Origin: Haemophilus_A paraphrohaemolyticus_A
GTDB lineage: Bacteria > Pseudomonadota > Gammaproteobacteria > Enterobacterales > Pasteurellaceae
Length of the DNA: 64,000 nt
Assembly (NCBI RefSeq): GCF_003253115.1
Contig: NZ_QEQF01000009.1
Coordinates: 19,601-83,600, forward strand
Direction of reading: 5' to 3'
Shown: positions 36,677-43,858 of the stretch, one piece after another
Position numbering within the stretch: the first letter of the stretch is position 1
Layout of the letters: each line of letters begins with the position of its first letter
Translations under genes and position numbers: made by a program
The notes under the pieces: generated by a model
Database searches by the model: none
What the model was told of the DNA's origin: nothing
What the model saw: the letters and a program-made list of their open reading frames with translations, nothing else

Positions 36677-36889
36677 ATGTCAGCATTAATCGGCACAGTA
36701 AAATGGTTCAATGCAACCAAAGGTTTCGGCTTTATCGCACCAGAGCAAGGCGGTGAAGATATTTTTGTACACTTCTCAGCAATTGAAAACAACGGCGGTT
36801 ACCGCACATTAGAAGAAGGTGCCAAAGTACAATACGAAGTGCAAAAATCAGATCGTGGTTTATCTGCAGTAAATGTAAAAAAAATCTAA
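36677..36889 (+). CDS. Cold-shock domain protein (CspA family)
   Basis: 70 residues, one cold-shock domain with both RNA-binding motifs: KGFGFI (RNP1) and DIFVHFSAI (RNP2). GTVKWFNATKGFGFI and the C-terminal SDRGLSAVNVKKI fit CspA/CspC-type proteins better than CspD. Single-stranded nucleic acid chaperone in the cytoplasm. Standing alone, ended by a strong terminator. Confidence 0.94.
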   Translation: MSALIGTVKWFNATKGFGFIAPEQGGEDIFVHFSAIENNGGYRTLEEGAKVQYEVQKSDRGLSAVNVKKI

Positions 36890-36904
36890 ACATCATTAAC
36901 AAAT

Positions 36905-36942
36905 GAGGCTGATATTTACTACAAATATCAGCCTCTTTGTCT
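36905..36942 (+). terminator. Terminator after the cold-shock gene
   Basis: 13-bp perfect stem GAGGCTGATATTT/AAATATCAGCCTC with a 5-nt loop, then TTTGTCTATTT. Confidence 0.88.
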
Positions 36943-36974
36943 ATTTGAGAAAACGCCTGTGGTTACAAGCGGTA

Positions 36975-38831
36975 TTATTTTTCCTCTTCTTTGCGAATTT
37001 CCTTTTTCTCTTCTTCCAAAATCTCTGCAGCCTCTTCATTCAAGGCTTTAGCATCACAATGCGGTTTGATGAAGGGTTTTGGTGTCCAATATTTTTTCAC
37101 AATTTCGGAGGAAAAGCCGTGCAGAACCTCTTCATTTAAACGATCTTGGTCAAGTGAACGAACTTCAGCAATCACTTCATCCGCTTCCACTTGGTTAATA
37201 CCCAGTTTCATTAAGGTCGCACGGCTTAGGGTTAAGGCAGATTCAAACGTTTCACGTACGATAAAATCCACATCTTTCTTAATAAGGCTTACCGTCGTTT
37301 GGCGGTCGTAAGTTCGGGTTAAAATGGGTAATTTTGGGTAAGCCTCTTTTAACTGGCTTACAATTGCTTCAATGCGGTCGGTATCGTTGATCCCGATAAC
37401 CACGCATTTGGCTTTTTCAATGCCCGCGGCGTGGAGCACATCTAATCGAATACCATCACCGTAGTACACTTTAAAACCGAATTTTGCGGCAGCTCGGATA
37501 TTTTCAATATTGCGGTCAATCACAGCAACATTGATACCACGAAGTAGTAAAGTTTGGCAGACAATTTGGCTGAAACGACCAAATCCAAGCACCAACACGG
37601 TGTCTTCTAAATCCACAATCGGGTCGAGATCGCTGGTATCTTGTGCAATATTCTGTCTATTTTCTGCTCGTTGAGCCATCTTGCGAGCAAGCTGGGTGAT
37701 CAAGGGTGAAAAGAGCATAGAGAGAATCACCGCTGCCGTAAAAGTCGCATTTTCGTGAGCTGACATTACGCCAGCCGAAGTTGCTGCGGAAAAGAGTACA
37801 AACGCAAATTCGCCTCCGTGTGCAAGCAATGCCATACGTCCAAAGGCTTCGCGATGTTTTAAACGCGTTAAACGTGCAACTAAATAAACCGCTAAGCCTT
37901 TGCCTAAAATGTAGAGGCAGACGATACCGAGCAATAAAAAGAGATGGTTAAATACAAGGCTTAAATCAAGCGACATACCCACGCCCATAAAGAAAAGCCC
38001 GAGCAATAAGCCACGGAATGGCTCAATATCTGCTTCTAATTGGCGACGGAATGCTGATTCTGACAACATTACACCTGCAACAAATGCCCCCATTGCCATT
38101 GAAAGCCCGCCAAGCTCCATTGCTAGCGCTGCACCAAGTACAACGAGCAACGCCCCTGCAGTCATCATTTCTCGCACGTGAGCTTTAGAAATTAAGCGGA
38201 ATAGTGGGTTCATCAACCATTTGCCCGAAACGATTAAACCTACAACCGCCGCAAGAGCAATGCCAATTGAAGTCCAATCAGTTGCGTGTTCCGCATTGGC
38301 TGAGTTCGGCACTAAAAAGGCAACGGATGCTAAAAGTGGCACAATAGCTAAGTCTTCAAAAATGAGGGTAGAAATCACACGCTGCCCTTTCGGCGTGCTA
38401 GTAATACAGCGATCTTCGAGTGTTTGCATAACAATAGCAGTAGAAGAGAGGGTAAAGCCCATTCCCGCAATAAAAGCAACTTCTTTGGAAAGATTAAGCA
38501 GATAAATGCCAGCAAAGGTCAGCAAACAGCCACAAAATCCCACTTGCAAGAGACCGCGTCCGAAAATGGCTTTTCTCATCGCCCAAAGGCGTTCGAGGTG
38601 CATTTCTAGCCCAATAATAAAGAGGAACATCACCACACCTAATTCGGCTAAATGCACGACAGCCGCAGGATCTTGGATAATGCCAAAGACAGATGGACCA
38701 ATCAAACAACCTGCCACCAAATAGCCCAATACGCTACCTAGCCCAAGACGTTTAAAAAGTGGTACGATAGTGACGCTTGAGGCAAGCAGAATCACCGTTT
38801 TAATCAGATCAGGACTGGCAACACTCGACAT
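36975..38831 (-). CDS. Glutathione-regulated K+/H+ efflux antiporter (KefB/KefC type)
   Basis: 618 residues from ATG 38831; the open frame begins at a TTG four codons earlier, but GAGGAA is placed for this ATG. CPA2 antiporter with about 12 helices (1-380): GYLVAGCLIGPSVFGI, GLEMHLERLW, FEDLAIVPLL. A Rossmann RCK/TrkA-N domain follows (LVLGFGRFSQIVCQTLLLRG, about 410-530) that binds glutathione or its adducts in E. coli. The C-terminal tail is Glu/Lys-rich. KefB and KefC cannot be told apart here, and no KefF/KefG partner is adjacent. Confidence 0.88.
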   Translation of the reverse strand: MSSVASPDLIKTVILLASSVTIVPLFKRLGLGSVLGYLVAGCLIGPSVFGIIQDPAAVVHLAELGVVMFLFIIGLEMHLERLWAMRKAIFGRGLLQVGFCGCLLTFAGIYLLNLSKEVAFIAGMGFTLSSTAIVMQTLEDRCITSTPKGQRVISTLIFEDLAIVPLLASVAFLVPNSANAEHATDWTSIGIALAAVVGLIVSGKWLMNPLFRLISKAHVREMMTAGALLVVLGAALAMELGGLSMAMGAFVAGVMLSESAFRRQLEADIEPFRGLLLGLFFMGVGMSLDLSLVFNHLFLLLGIVCLYILGKGLAVYLVARLTRLKHREAFGRMALLAHGGEFAFVLFSAATSAGVMSAHENATFTAAVILSMLFSPLITQLARKMAQRAENRQNIAQDTSDLDPIVDLEDTVLVLGFGRFSQIVCQTLLLRGINVAVIDRNIENIRAAAKFGFKVYYGDGIRLDVLHAAGIEKAKCVVIGINDTDRIEAIVSQLKEAYPKLPILTRTYDRQTTVSLIKKDVDFIVRETFESALTLSRATLMKLGINQVEADEVIAEVRSLDQDRLNEEVLHGFSSEIVKKYWTPKPFIKPHCDAKALNEEAAEILEEEKKEIRKEEEK

Positions 38832-38954
38832 AACATTCCTCAAAAATAATCAATCAATTTCTCTTTATTTTATCGTTTTCGTCGGAAATAAAAAACACAC
38901 TAATTGGATAAATTGCTATAATTTATCCCCTTATTTTTCACATCTGGAATGATT

Positions 38955-39407
38955 ATGTCATTACAATTTAATATGATTGCCCTCTTGCTCATTGTGTTGC
39001 TGATTTTAGGCGTAATTAGTCACAATAATGCGATTACCATTTCTGCGGCGGTGTTATTGATTATGCAACAAACGCTCCTTTCAAAATATATTCCTTGGAT
39101 TGACCAATACGGTTTAAAAATCGGGATTATTATCCTCACACTTGGCGTATTAAGCCCGCTTGTTTCTGGCAAAATTCAACTGCCTGAACTTTCTTATTTT
39201 GTGCATTGGAAAATGTTTGCCTCGATTGCTATCGGCGTACTCGTCGCTTGGATTGCCGGCAAAGGCGTTGATTTAATGGCAACCCAACCGGTTCTAGTTA
39301 CGGGATTAATGATTGGCACGGTCATTGGTGTTTCATTTTTCGGTGGGATTCCTGTTGGACCGTTAATTGCCGCAGGGATTTTGGCATTGGTGATTGGGAA
39401 GGTTTAG
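38955..39407 (+). CDS. DUF441 inner-membrane protein
   Basis: 150 residues (start ATG 38955 behind GGA; ATG 38949 also in frame). Four or five predicted transmembrane helices with LLLIVLLILGVISHN, WIDQYGLKIGIIILTLGVLSPL, AWIAGKGVDLM and GPLIAAGILALVIGKV, matching the YeaL/DUF441 family. Function unknown. Divergent from the antiporter gene. Confidence 0.88.
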   Translation: MSLQFNMIALLLIVLLILGVISHNNAITISAAVLLIMQQTLLSKYIPWIDQYGLKIGIIILTLGVLSPLVSGKIQLPELSYFVHWKMFASIAIGVLVAWIAGKGVDLMATQPVLVTGLMIGTVIGVSFFGGIPVGPLIAAGILALVIGKV

Positions 39408-39437
39408 GATAGAATATCGAATAAAACATAAATAGAA

Positions 39438-39586
39438 TGATCTGCCCCCAAAAAGTTGGACAGGTTAGTTAACTTAAATATTGAGCTCGGTATTGTACTG
39501 GGCTCAATCCTTTTAAACCAAGTTTAATTCGGTTTTGGTTGTAATACACTACATATTCTTCAATTTCAGCCTGTAATTCAGCAATT
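39438..39586 (-). mobile_element. 149-bp fragment of an IS3-family element
   Basis: Matches 42441-42589 of the full copy base for base apart from one C-to-A change (C5A5 instead of C6A4 near the tip). It comprises the terminal inverted repeat and the last codons of orfB, then stops abruptly. Same orientation as the intact copy 3 kb away. Confidence 0.9.
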
Positions 39587-39742
39587 AAAAAACAGCAAGT
39601 TAAGGTTTCATCAGCTGCGGCTGTAGGTGGTGGAACTGTTGCTTGTGGTTTAATGCGTTGGGGGTGTAAATACCATGATTTTTCTACTCCTCCAAAGTTG
39701 ATAAAACAATTTGAGCCTACTGAGAGTACTGAATTAAATTAA
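39587..39742 (+). pseudogene. 3' fragment of an ORF cut by the IS fragment
   Basis: The open frame KKQQVKVSSAAAVGGG..LMRWGCKYHDFSTPPKLIKQF..STELN ends at TAA 39740-39742 and runs straight into the IS end with no start codon. The family cannot be recognised from about 50 residues. It lies 32 bp before the next gene in the same direction, so it is probably the remains of the first gene of that operon. Confidence 0.55.
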
Positions 39743-39774
39743 ATAATAGGATAAGACTACATTAAAGGTTAAAA

Positions 39775-40533
39775 ATGGCAAAAAGGAAAAAATCATCTAG
39801 CGATAGTAGTGGCGTAATGTTAATTGCTTTCATTCTAATTATTTTTATTACCCCTATTATTTTGTTTATTGTTCTTGTGTATTCACTATGCAAATTTTTT
39901 AAAAATACCAAGCATCTTAGACCATTAAAAGGTACTTATGATGATTTTTGGCTTGATTCTCGTACAATAGATACTTGGAAGTTTTATGATGAAATTTGGA
40001 GAGTAAACTATCATAAGCTTAGAAATATTGAAGAGACTGTTAAAGAGTTAGATATCTCTGTAAATAAAGATGGTTCAATTAGTACAAGAAGTAAAGCGGG
40101 GAAAAAACTTAAGGCTGATTTTGATAAGGCTACACTGGAAAAAAATAATGCTTGGGATCAATTATATGAATTAATATATTTGCCTCAAGAACGTTGGAAA
40201 AGTGTAAATAAAAGCTTGCAATATAGCATTGCTTCTTTTTGGGGCTTGGTGATTTATGGGCTGGGTTACGTGTATTTACAATTAACATATCAGGTTAGAA
40301 TTGAATGGGCTACACTCGGAGCAAATTTAGATTCATTGAAAGAATTGTTTAATGCTGTATCTCAAATAGAATGGCTAAAATTTGATGGATGGTATTTATT
40401 TTTGCTTTCAATCGGTGTAGCTATTATCACAGCATTAATAGCTTTTATTTATTCAACTCCACTGAATAGAATTACTCCTTATCCACCAGAAGTTGAAACA
40501 AATAATGTAGATTTATATGAAGGAAAATATTAA
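39775..40533 (+). CDS. Membrane protein of unknown function
   Basis: 252 residues. Predicted helices at about 13-37, 147-170 and 205-228, with a charged region between the first two (about 40-145) that looks helical or coiled. Ends in a soluble acidic tail. I do not recognise a family. It is AT-richer than its neighbours outside the block and sits 13 bp before the next gene, so the two form an operon. The position between IS copies suggests acquired DNA. Confidence 0.6.
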   Translation: MAKRKKSSSDSSGVMLIAFILIIFITPIILFIVLVYSLCKFFKNTKHLRPLKGTYDDFWLDSRTIDTWKFYDEIWRVNYHKLRNIEETVKELDISVNKDGSISTRSKAGKKLKADFDKATLEKNNAWDQLYELIYLPQERWKSVNKSLQYSIASFWGLVIYGLGYVYLQLTYQVRIEWATLGANLDSLKELFNAVSQIEWLKFDGWYLFLLSIGVAIITALIAFIYSTPLNRITPYPPEVETNNVDLYEGKY

Positions 40534-40546
40534 TTGGTGATTACGT

Positions 40547-41224
40547 ATGAAAAGAGATATTCATAAAGTTATTGCTTTATTTGATAATGAATCGCAAGAT
40601 ATGCATCACCGCTATTATAGCTTTGATTTTTGTTATTCATATTTTCGTTTATCAAAAGAAAATGGTGAGTTTGATGTAGAAAAGAGCTGTCAAGTGCTAT
40701 GGAGTTATTTAGCAAGTTGGGGAATGTTGCGTGGTTCTAGCTTCTTACTACAGAAAAACCCTGCTTATTTAAAGGATTTAGTTAACTGGATTTATGCTCA
40801 ACCGTTAGATATTTGGATAATTGATGTTGAGCACTATGACAGTAAGAAAAAAGAGATTTTGAATTTATATGCTAATGCTAAAAAATATCTTTTAAAAAAT
40901 GAGAAACATCAAGCTACTACATTAGTAACAAAGGTATTATTAGGTGTTTTTGCTATCATTCCGGCGTATGATCGTTTTTTTAAAGAAACGTTTAGTGATA
41001 TAGCCGGAAAAGATTGTGGCTTTAGTATCCCAAATGAAAAATCTTTAGATATTATCTCTAAATTTTATAAAGAAAATAAAGAGGATATAGATCAATTAAG
41101 CAAAGAACGTAAGGTATTTGATTTTGATGGTAATGAAACAAAATATTATTATTCAAAAGCGAAGTTGATTGATATGTATGGCTTTCAGTTTGGACGTAGT
41201 AAAACTAAAATGCTAAAAGCTTGA
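40547..41224 (+). CDS. Conserved protein of unknown function
   Basis: 225 residues, soluble, mostly helical. Recognisable phrases are SYLASWGMLRGSSFLLQK (about 52-69), TLVTKVLLGVFAIIPAYDRFFKETF (about 123-147) and KLIDMYGFQFG near the end. I have the impression that this pattern is shared by a scattered bacterial family with no assigned function, but that is memory, not a search result. Partner of the membrane protein just upstream; a role in an accessory or defence function is possible from its setting only. Confidence 0.6.
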   Translation: MKRDIHKVIALFDNESQDMHHRYYSFDFCYSYFRLSKENGEFDVEKSCQVLWSYLASWGMLRGSSFLLQKNPAYLKDLVNWIYAQPLDIWIIDVEHYDSKKKEILNLYANAKKYLLKNEKHQATTLVTKVLLGVFAIIPAYDRFFKETFSDIAGKDCGFSIPNEKSLDIISKFYKENKEDIDQLSKERKVFDFDGNETKYYYSKAKLIDMYGFQFGRSKTKMLKA

Positions 41225-41272
41225 TTTTCTAGCTTGGAGCGTTATGTGCGATATATAAAGCTTAAATTTACA

Positions 41273-41297
41273 AGCGGAAGTTGTCTTCCGCTTTTTT
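41273..41297 (+). terminator. Terminator of the accessory two-gene operon
   Basis: 8-bp stem AGCGGAAG/CTTCCGCT, loop TTGT, then six T. It overlaps the stop codon of the convergent anti-sigma gene. Confidence 0.85.
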
Positions 41298-41463
41298 ATC
41301 CTTTGAAATCCTTCATTAATTTTCTCAATGTGCCACAATTTCGTTGAAATTTACGACAATGTGTACAAATGGAAAGATGAAGATTGAGCCCAATTTTTTC
41401 TTTGGTCATTAATTGGCGTTCTTGAGCATCTGATATGAGGCGAGTTGCTTGGCGACATTTCAT
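41296..41463 (-). CDS. Small zinc-binding anti-sigma factor-like protein
   Basis: 55 residues. MKCRQATRLISDAQER..TKEKIGLNLHLSICTHCRKFQRNC shows the zinc anti-sigma (zf-HC2) pattern: Cys3, then HLSICTHC at 29-36, the H-x3-C-x2-C motif. Such proteins hold an ECF sigma factor inactive until a signal, often oxidative or metal stress, releases it. It lies 11 bp after the sigma factor gene on the same strand. Here the cognate sigma gene is broken. Confidence 0.75.
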   Translation of the reverse strand: MKCRQATRLISDAQERQLMTKEKIGLNLHLSICTHCRKFQRNCGTLRKLMKDFKG

Positions 41464-41474
41464 AAAGTCACTCC

Positions 41475-42023
41475 TTAAAGTTTATGAGATAAGCAGTTTT
41501 GAAGTTGTAAGCGGGCACGATAGAGTGTCGTGTGCAAGTTACTTATACTTAGTTGATTTTCTTGGCAAATTTCTTCGGAAGATAATTCCAAAAACTCTCT
41601 TATCATAAAAATCTTGGCTTGTTTGGCCGGTAGGCAAGTCAAACAAGTTTCAAAAATCAGCCAAAACTCTTCAGAATAGACCGCACTCTCGCTCTGTTCA
41701 AGATCAAGTGAGGAATGTTCAGCTTTCCAGTGTCCACCTTCATCAAAGAAATGATTGGTTTGTTCTTCATCTTCAATTTCGGTTTCTAGCATTAATTTGC
41801 CTTTCTGGCGAAGAAAATCAATGATTTTATTTTTTAAGATAACAAAGACTCAGGTTTTAAATGCCGCTTGTCGCTTAAAGTGCTCGAGATTGTTAAATGC
41901 ACTCAAAAAACTTTTTTGAACTAAATCTTCAGCTAATACAGGATTATTCACCTGTAATGTGGCAAATTTCAGCATTTGCTCTCTAATTTGTGTCAGTTCT
42001 TTATCGGAAATTCCGGTTTCCAT
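41475..42023 (-). pseudogene. ECF sigma factor gene with an in-frame stop
   Basis: From ATG 42021-42023 the frame reads METGISDKELTQIREQML (sigma region 2 start), LAEDLVQKSFLSAFNNLEHFKRQAAFKT, then TGA at 41850-41852 (codon 58), then VFVILKNKIIDFLRQKG and the region 4 helix-turn-helix (LPAKQAKIFMIREFLELSSEEICQ..LSISNLHTTLYRARLQL). The stop falls where ECF factors have Trp (FKTW..ILKNKIIDFLR), so TGG to TGA is the likely change. No frame change is needed. A restart at ATG 41792 would give region 4 alone, lacking core-binding region 2. Confidence 0.85.
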
Positions 42024-42097
42024 AGTTTTTTCTTGGAATGAAAGGGGAAGACCTTTCTAGATAACGTTAATTATTCACAAATTAAGGAAGATTCAAA

Positions 42098-42417
42098 ATG
42101 AAAAATATTACTGCAAAACAACCTTTACTGCTATTGCTGCACTTTTCTTCGCAAACAGTCTTTATGCGACCGATATGAAATCTAATGAAATGTCGATGGC
42201 AAAAGATCCCATGCCGATGACAAAAGACGCTATGCCAATGCAAAACGACAAAATGGCATCTGATGGAATGATGAAATCTCATGATATGAAATCTCATGAT
42301 ATGAAATCTCACGACATGAAAATGGATAATATGAAATCAGAAGGAATGCAATCTGATGATATGAAAACAAAAGAAATGAAGAAAAAAGCAAAAACAATGG
42401 AAAACCCGAAAATGTAA
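42098..42417 (+). pseudogene. Met-rich secreted MxKDx-repeat protein with a frame shift in its signal peptide
   Basis: ATG 42098 follows AAGGAAG and reads MKNITAK; one A missing from the A run at about 42115 breaks the frame. The other frame continues as TFTAIAALFFANSLYATD, an obvious signal peptide, and then an unbroken Met/Lys/Asp-rich chain (MAKDPMPMTKDAMPM, MKSHD x3, MKMDN). The repeats resemble the pentapeptide MxKDx family often found near ECF sigma loci. Met-rich secreted chains can bind copper; that is inference. Divergent from the sigma gene, so probably its former target. Confidence 0.7.
42271..42315 (+). repeat. Three tandem 15-bp repeats in the Met-rich gene
   Basis: ATGAAATCTCATGAT twice and ATGAAATCTCACGAC once, encoding MKSHD three times; in-frame units that can expand or shrink. 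Confidence 0.9.
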
Positions 42418-42471
42418 TGCTTTCTTCTTAAAAGAAAAACTGATCTGCCCCCCAAAAGTTGGACAGGTTAG

Positions 42472-43278
42472 TTAACTTAAATATTGAGCTCGGTATTGTA
42501 CTGGGCTCAATCCTTTTAAACCAAGTTTAATTCGGTTTTGGTTGTAATACACTACATATTCTTCAATTTCAGCCTGTAATTCAGCAATTGAATGATAACT
42601 CCGTGAGTAAAAACACTCTGATTTTAGTATCGAAAAAAAGCTTTCAATCACCGCATTATCGTAGCAATTTCCTCGGCGGCTCATACTTTGCACTGCTTTA
42701 CCCTCCAACATTTTCCTCCATTCTGCCGAGTTATACAATACACCTTGGTCGCTATGAATAATCGGGCATTCTGTCGGTTTAAGCCGACTAAGCCCTTGTT
42801 CTAACATCTTTTTTACCAATGAAAACTTCGGGCGTGTCGCAAAGTTATAGGCAATAATTTCTCGGTTAGCCAAGTCCATCAACGGTGAAAAATAAAGCTT
42901 TTCTTGCCCAACATGAAATTTCGTGACATCTGTTACCCATTTTTGATTGAGTGCCGTTGCGGTAAAATCACGATTCAGCAAATTCAGGACAATATGCGAT
43001 GTTTTTCCTTGTTTTCCATGTCTTTGCTTGCGTAAAATGGAATGAATACCTAACTCGTTCATCAGCTTTAACACCGTTTTATGATTCAAATGAAAACCCA
43101 TTTGGCGTAATTTACACGTCATAGGGCGATAACCATCTCGTTTTCTGTTCTTTTTATACAGCGATAAGATAGCCTCTTTTACCTCGTGATAATCTCGCTT
43201 AATCTCTTTATAGTAAAAGCTTGAGCGAGGCATTTTAGCCACACGAAGTAAATCATTTAACGCGCGGTCTGGCTTCAA
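42472..43278 (-). CDS. IS3-family transposase OrfB (DDE domain)
   Basis: 268 residues, rve integrase core. Catalytic residues: Asp in QKWVTDVTKFHV, Asp in IIHSDQGVLYNS, and Glu in NAVIESFFSILKSE, spaced as in IS3 enzymes. The C-terminal NQNRIKLGLKGLSPVQYR is standard. The frame opens at a TTG inside the orfA end; the functional enzyme is the OrfAB fusion made by minus-one slippage. Intact, so the IS is potentially active. Confidence 0.93.
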   Translation of the reverse strand: MKPDRALNDLLRVAKMPRSSFYYKEIKRDYHEVKEAILSLYKKNRKRDGYRPMTCKLRQMGFHLNHKTVLKLMNELGIHSILRKQRHGKQGKTSHIVLNLLNRDFTATALNQKWVTDVTKFHVGQEKLYFSPLMDLANREIIAYNFATRPKFSLVKKMLEQGLSRLKPTECPIIHSDQGVLYNSAEWRKMLEGKAVQSMSRRGNCYDNAVIESFFSILKSECFYSRSYHSIAELQAEIEEYVVYYNQNRIKLGLKGLSPVQYRAQYLS

Positions 43279-43658
43279 GCTTTCAATGATTTTTCTTTTT
43301 TCTGTCGCTGTTTTTGACGGTCGAGCGCCTCCAGCTCCTTTAGGTAAGCAATCTCCGCTCGAGCTAAGGCGAGCTCTCTCTGTAACTTTTTAAACGCTTT
43401 AGGTGAAAAGTCTGTGGTCTCTGGAGTTTCAATGTCTTTCTTTTTCATTTTTGGCTTCACTATTTTCGGGGTTTGAAGGTTTGTATGAGGCGATTTTACG
43501 CCATCAAGCCCTCTTTCCCGAAATGCTTTTAGCCAATAAATGACGAGAGCGTGGGAAATTTGATGAAGTTTAGCCACCTCACGGATACCATAATCCTGTT
43601 CGATGACGAGTTTGATAATTTTCAAACGAAATTGATAAGAGTAGGACATAATCTGCAC
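43275..43658 (-). CDS. IS3-family OrfA (helix-turn-helix protein)
   Basis: 127 residues with the DNA-binding start YSYQFRLKIIKLVIEQDYGIREVAKLHQIS (helix-turn-helix) and a C-terminal leucine-zipper-like helix (FKKLQRELALARAEIAYLKELEAL) for multimer formation. Near its end the codons AAA AAA GAA form an A6G slippery run; minus-one slippage there enters the orfB frame as RKIIESLKPD. Start ATG at 43658 or the fourth codon. Confidence 0.92.
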   Translation of the reverse strand: MQIMSYSYQFRLKIIKLVIEQDYGIREVAKLHQISHALVIYWLKAFRERGLDGVKSPHTNLQTPKIVKPKMKKKDIETPETTDFSPKAFKKLQRELALARAEIAYLKELEALDRQKQRQKKEKSLKA

Positions 43659-43793
43659 CTCAAATTAGGTATCCAGGTTTTGGGGTGCAGATCAAATAGC
43701 GGTCAAAAATTGGCAAAAGTTTACCAAAATTCAATGCGTTATTGTAGTTTATGAATAAGAGCGTGATTCTATTACCTTATTTTTCCATGAAAA

Positions 43794-43820
43794 ATGGAGC
43801 GTTAAAAATTAACGCTCCAT
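43794..43820 (-). terminator. Terminator after degP
   Basis: 12-bp perfect stem ATGGAGCGTTAA/TTAACGCTCCAT with a 3-nt loop, then TTTTT on the minus strand. Confidence 0.85.
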
Positions 43821-43858
43821 CTAGATTTTGCTATATTATCAGTTATAGAAAAGGGTCA

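Larger units (their letters stand above)
39408..39774. other. Gap holding an IS fragment and a cut-off ORF
   Basis: No complete gene. From 39438 it carries a terminal fragment of the IS at 42441-43694, joined directly to the 3' end of an unrelated reading frame that ends at 39742. Confidence 0.8.
42441..43694 (-). mobile_element. Complete IS3-family insertion sequence (IS150-like)
   Basis: About 1,254 bp with imperfect inverted ends: TGATCTGCCCCCCAAAAG on the left and the complement of TGATCTGCACCCCAAAAC on the right. Two overlapping ORFs with a frameshift signal encode a DDE transposase. No clear 3-4 bp target duplication (AAC on the left, AAT on the right), so the element may be old or a product of recombination with the fragment at 39438. 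Confidence 0.93.

Noticed and set aside
42082..42312. His-rich minus-strand ORF (MRFHIMRFH repeats)
   Set aside because: It is the antisense reading of the Met-rich repeats; no ribosome site and the sense strand has a signal peptide.
39438..43694. Composite transposon carrying the accessory genes
   Set aside because: The left element is a 149-bp fragment with one end only, so it could not mobilise the block now; no target duplication was found.
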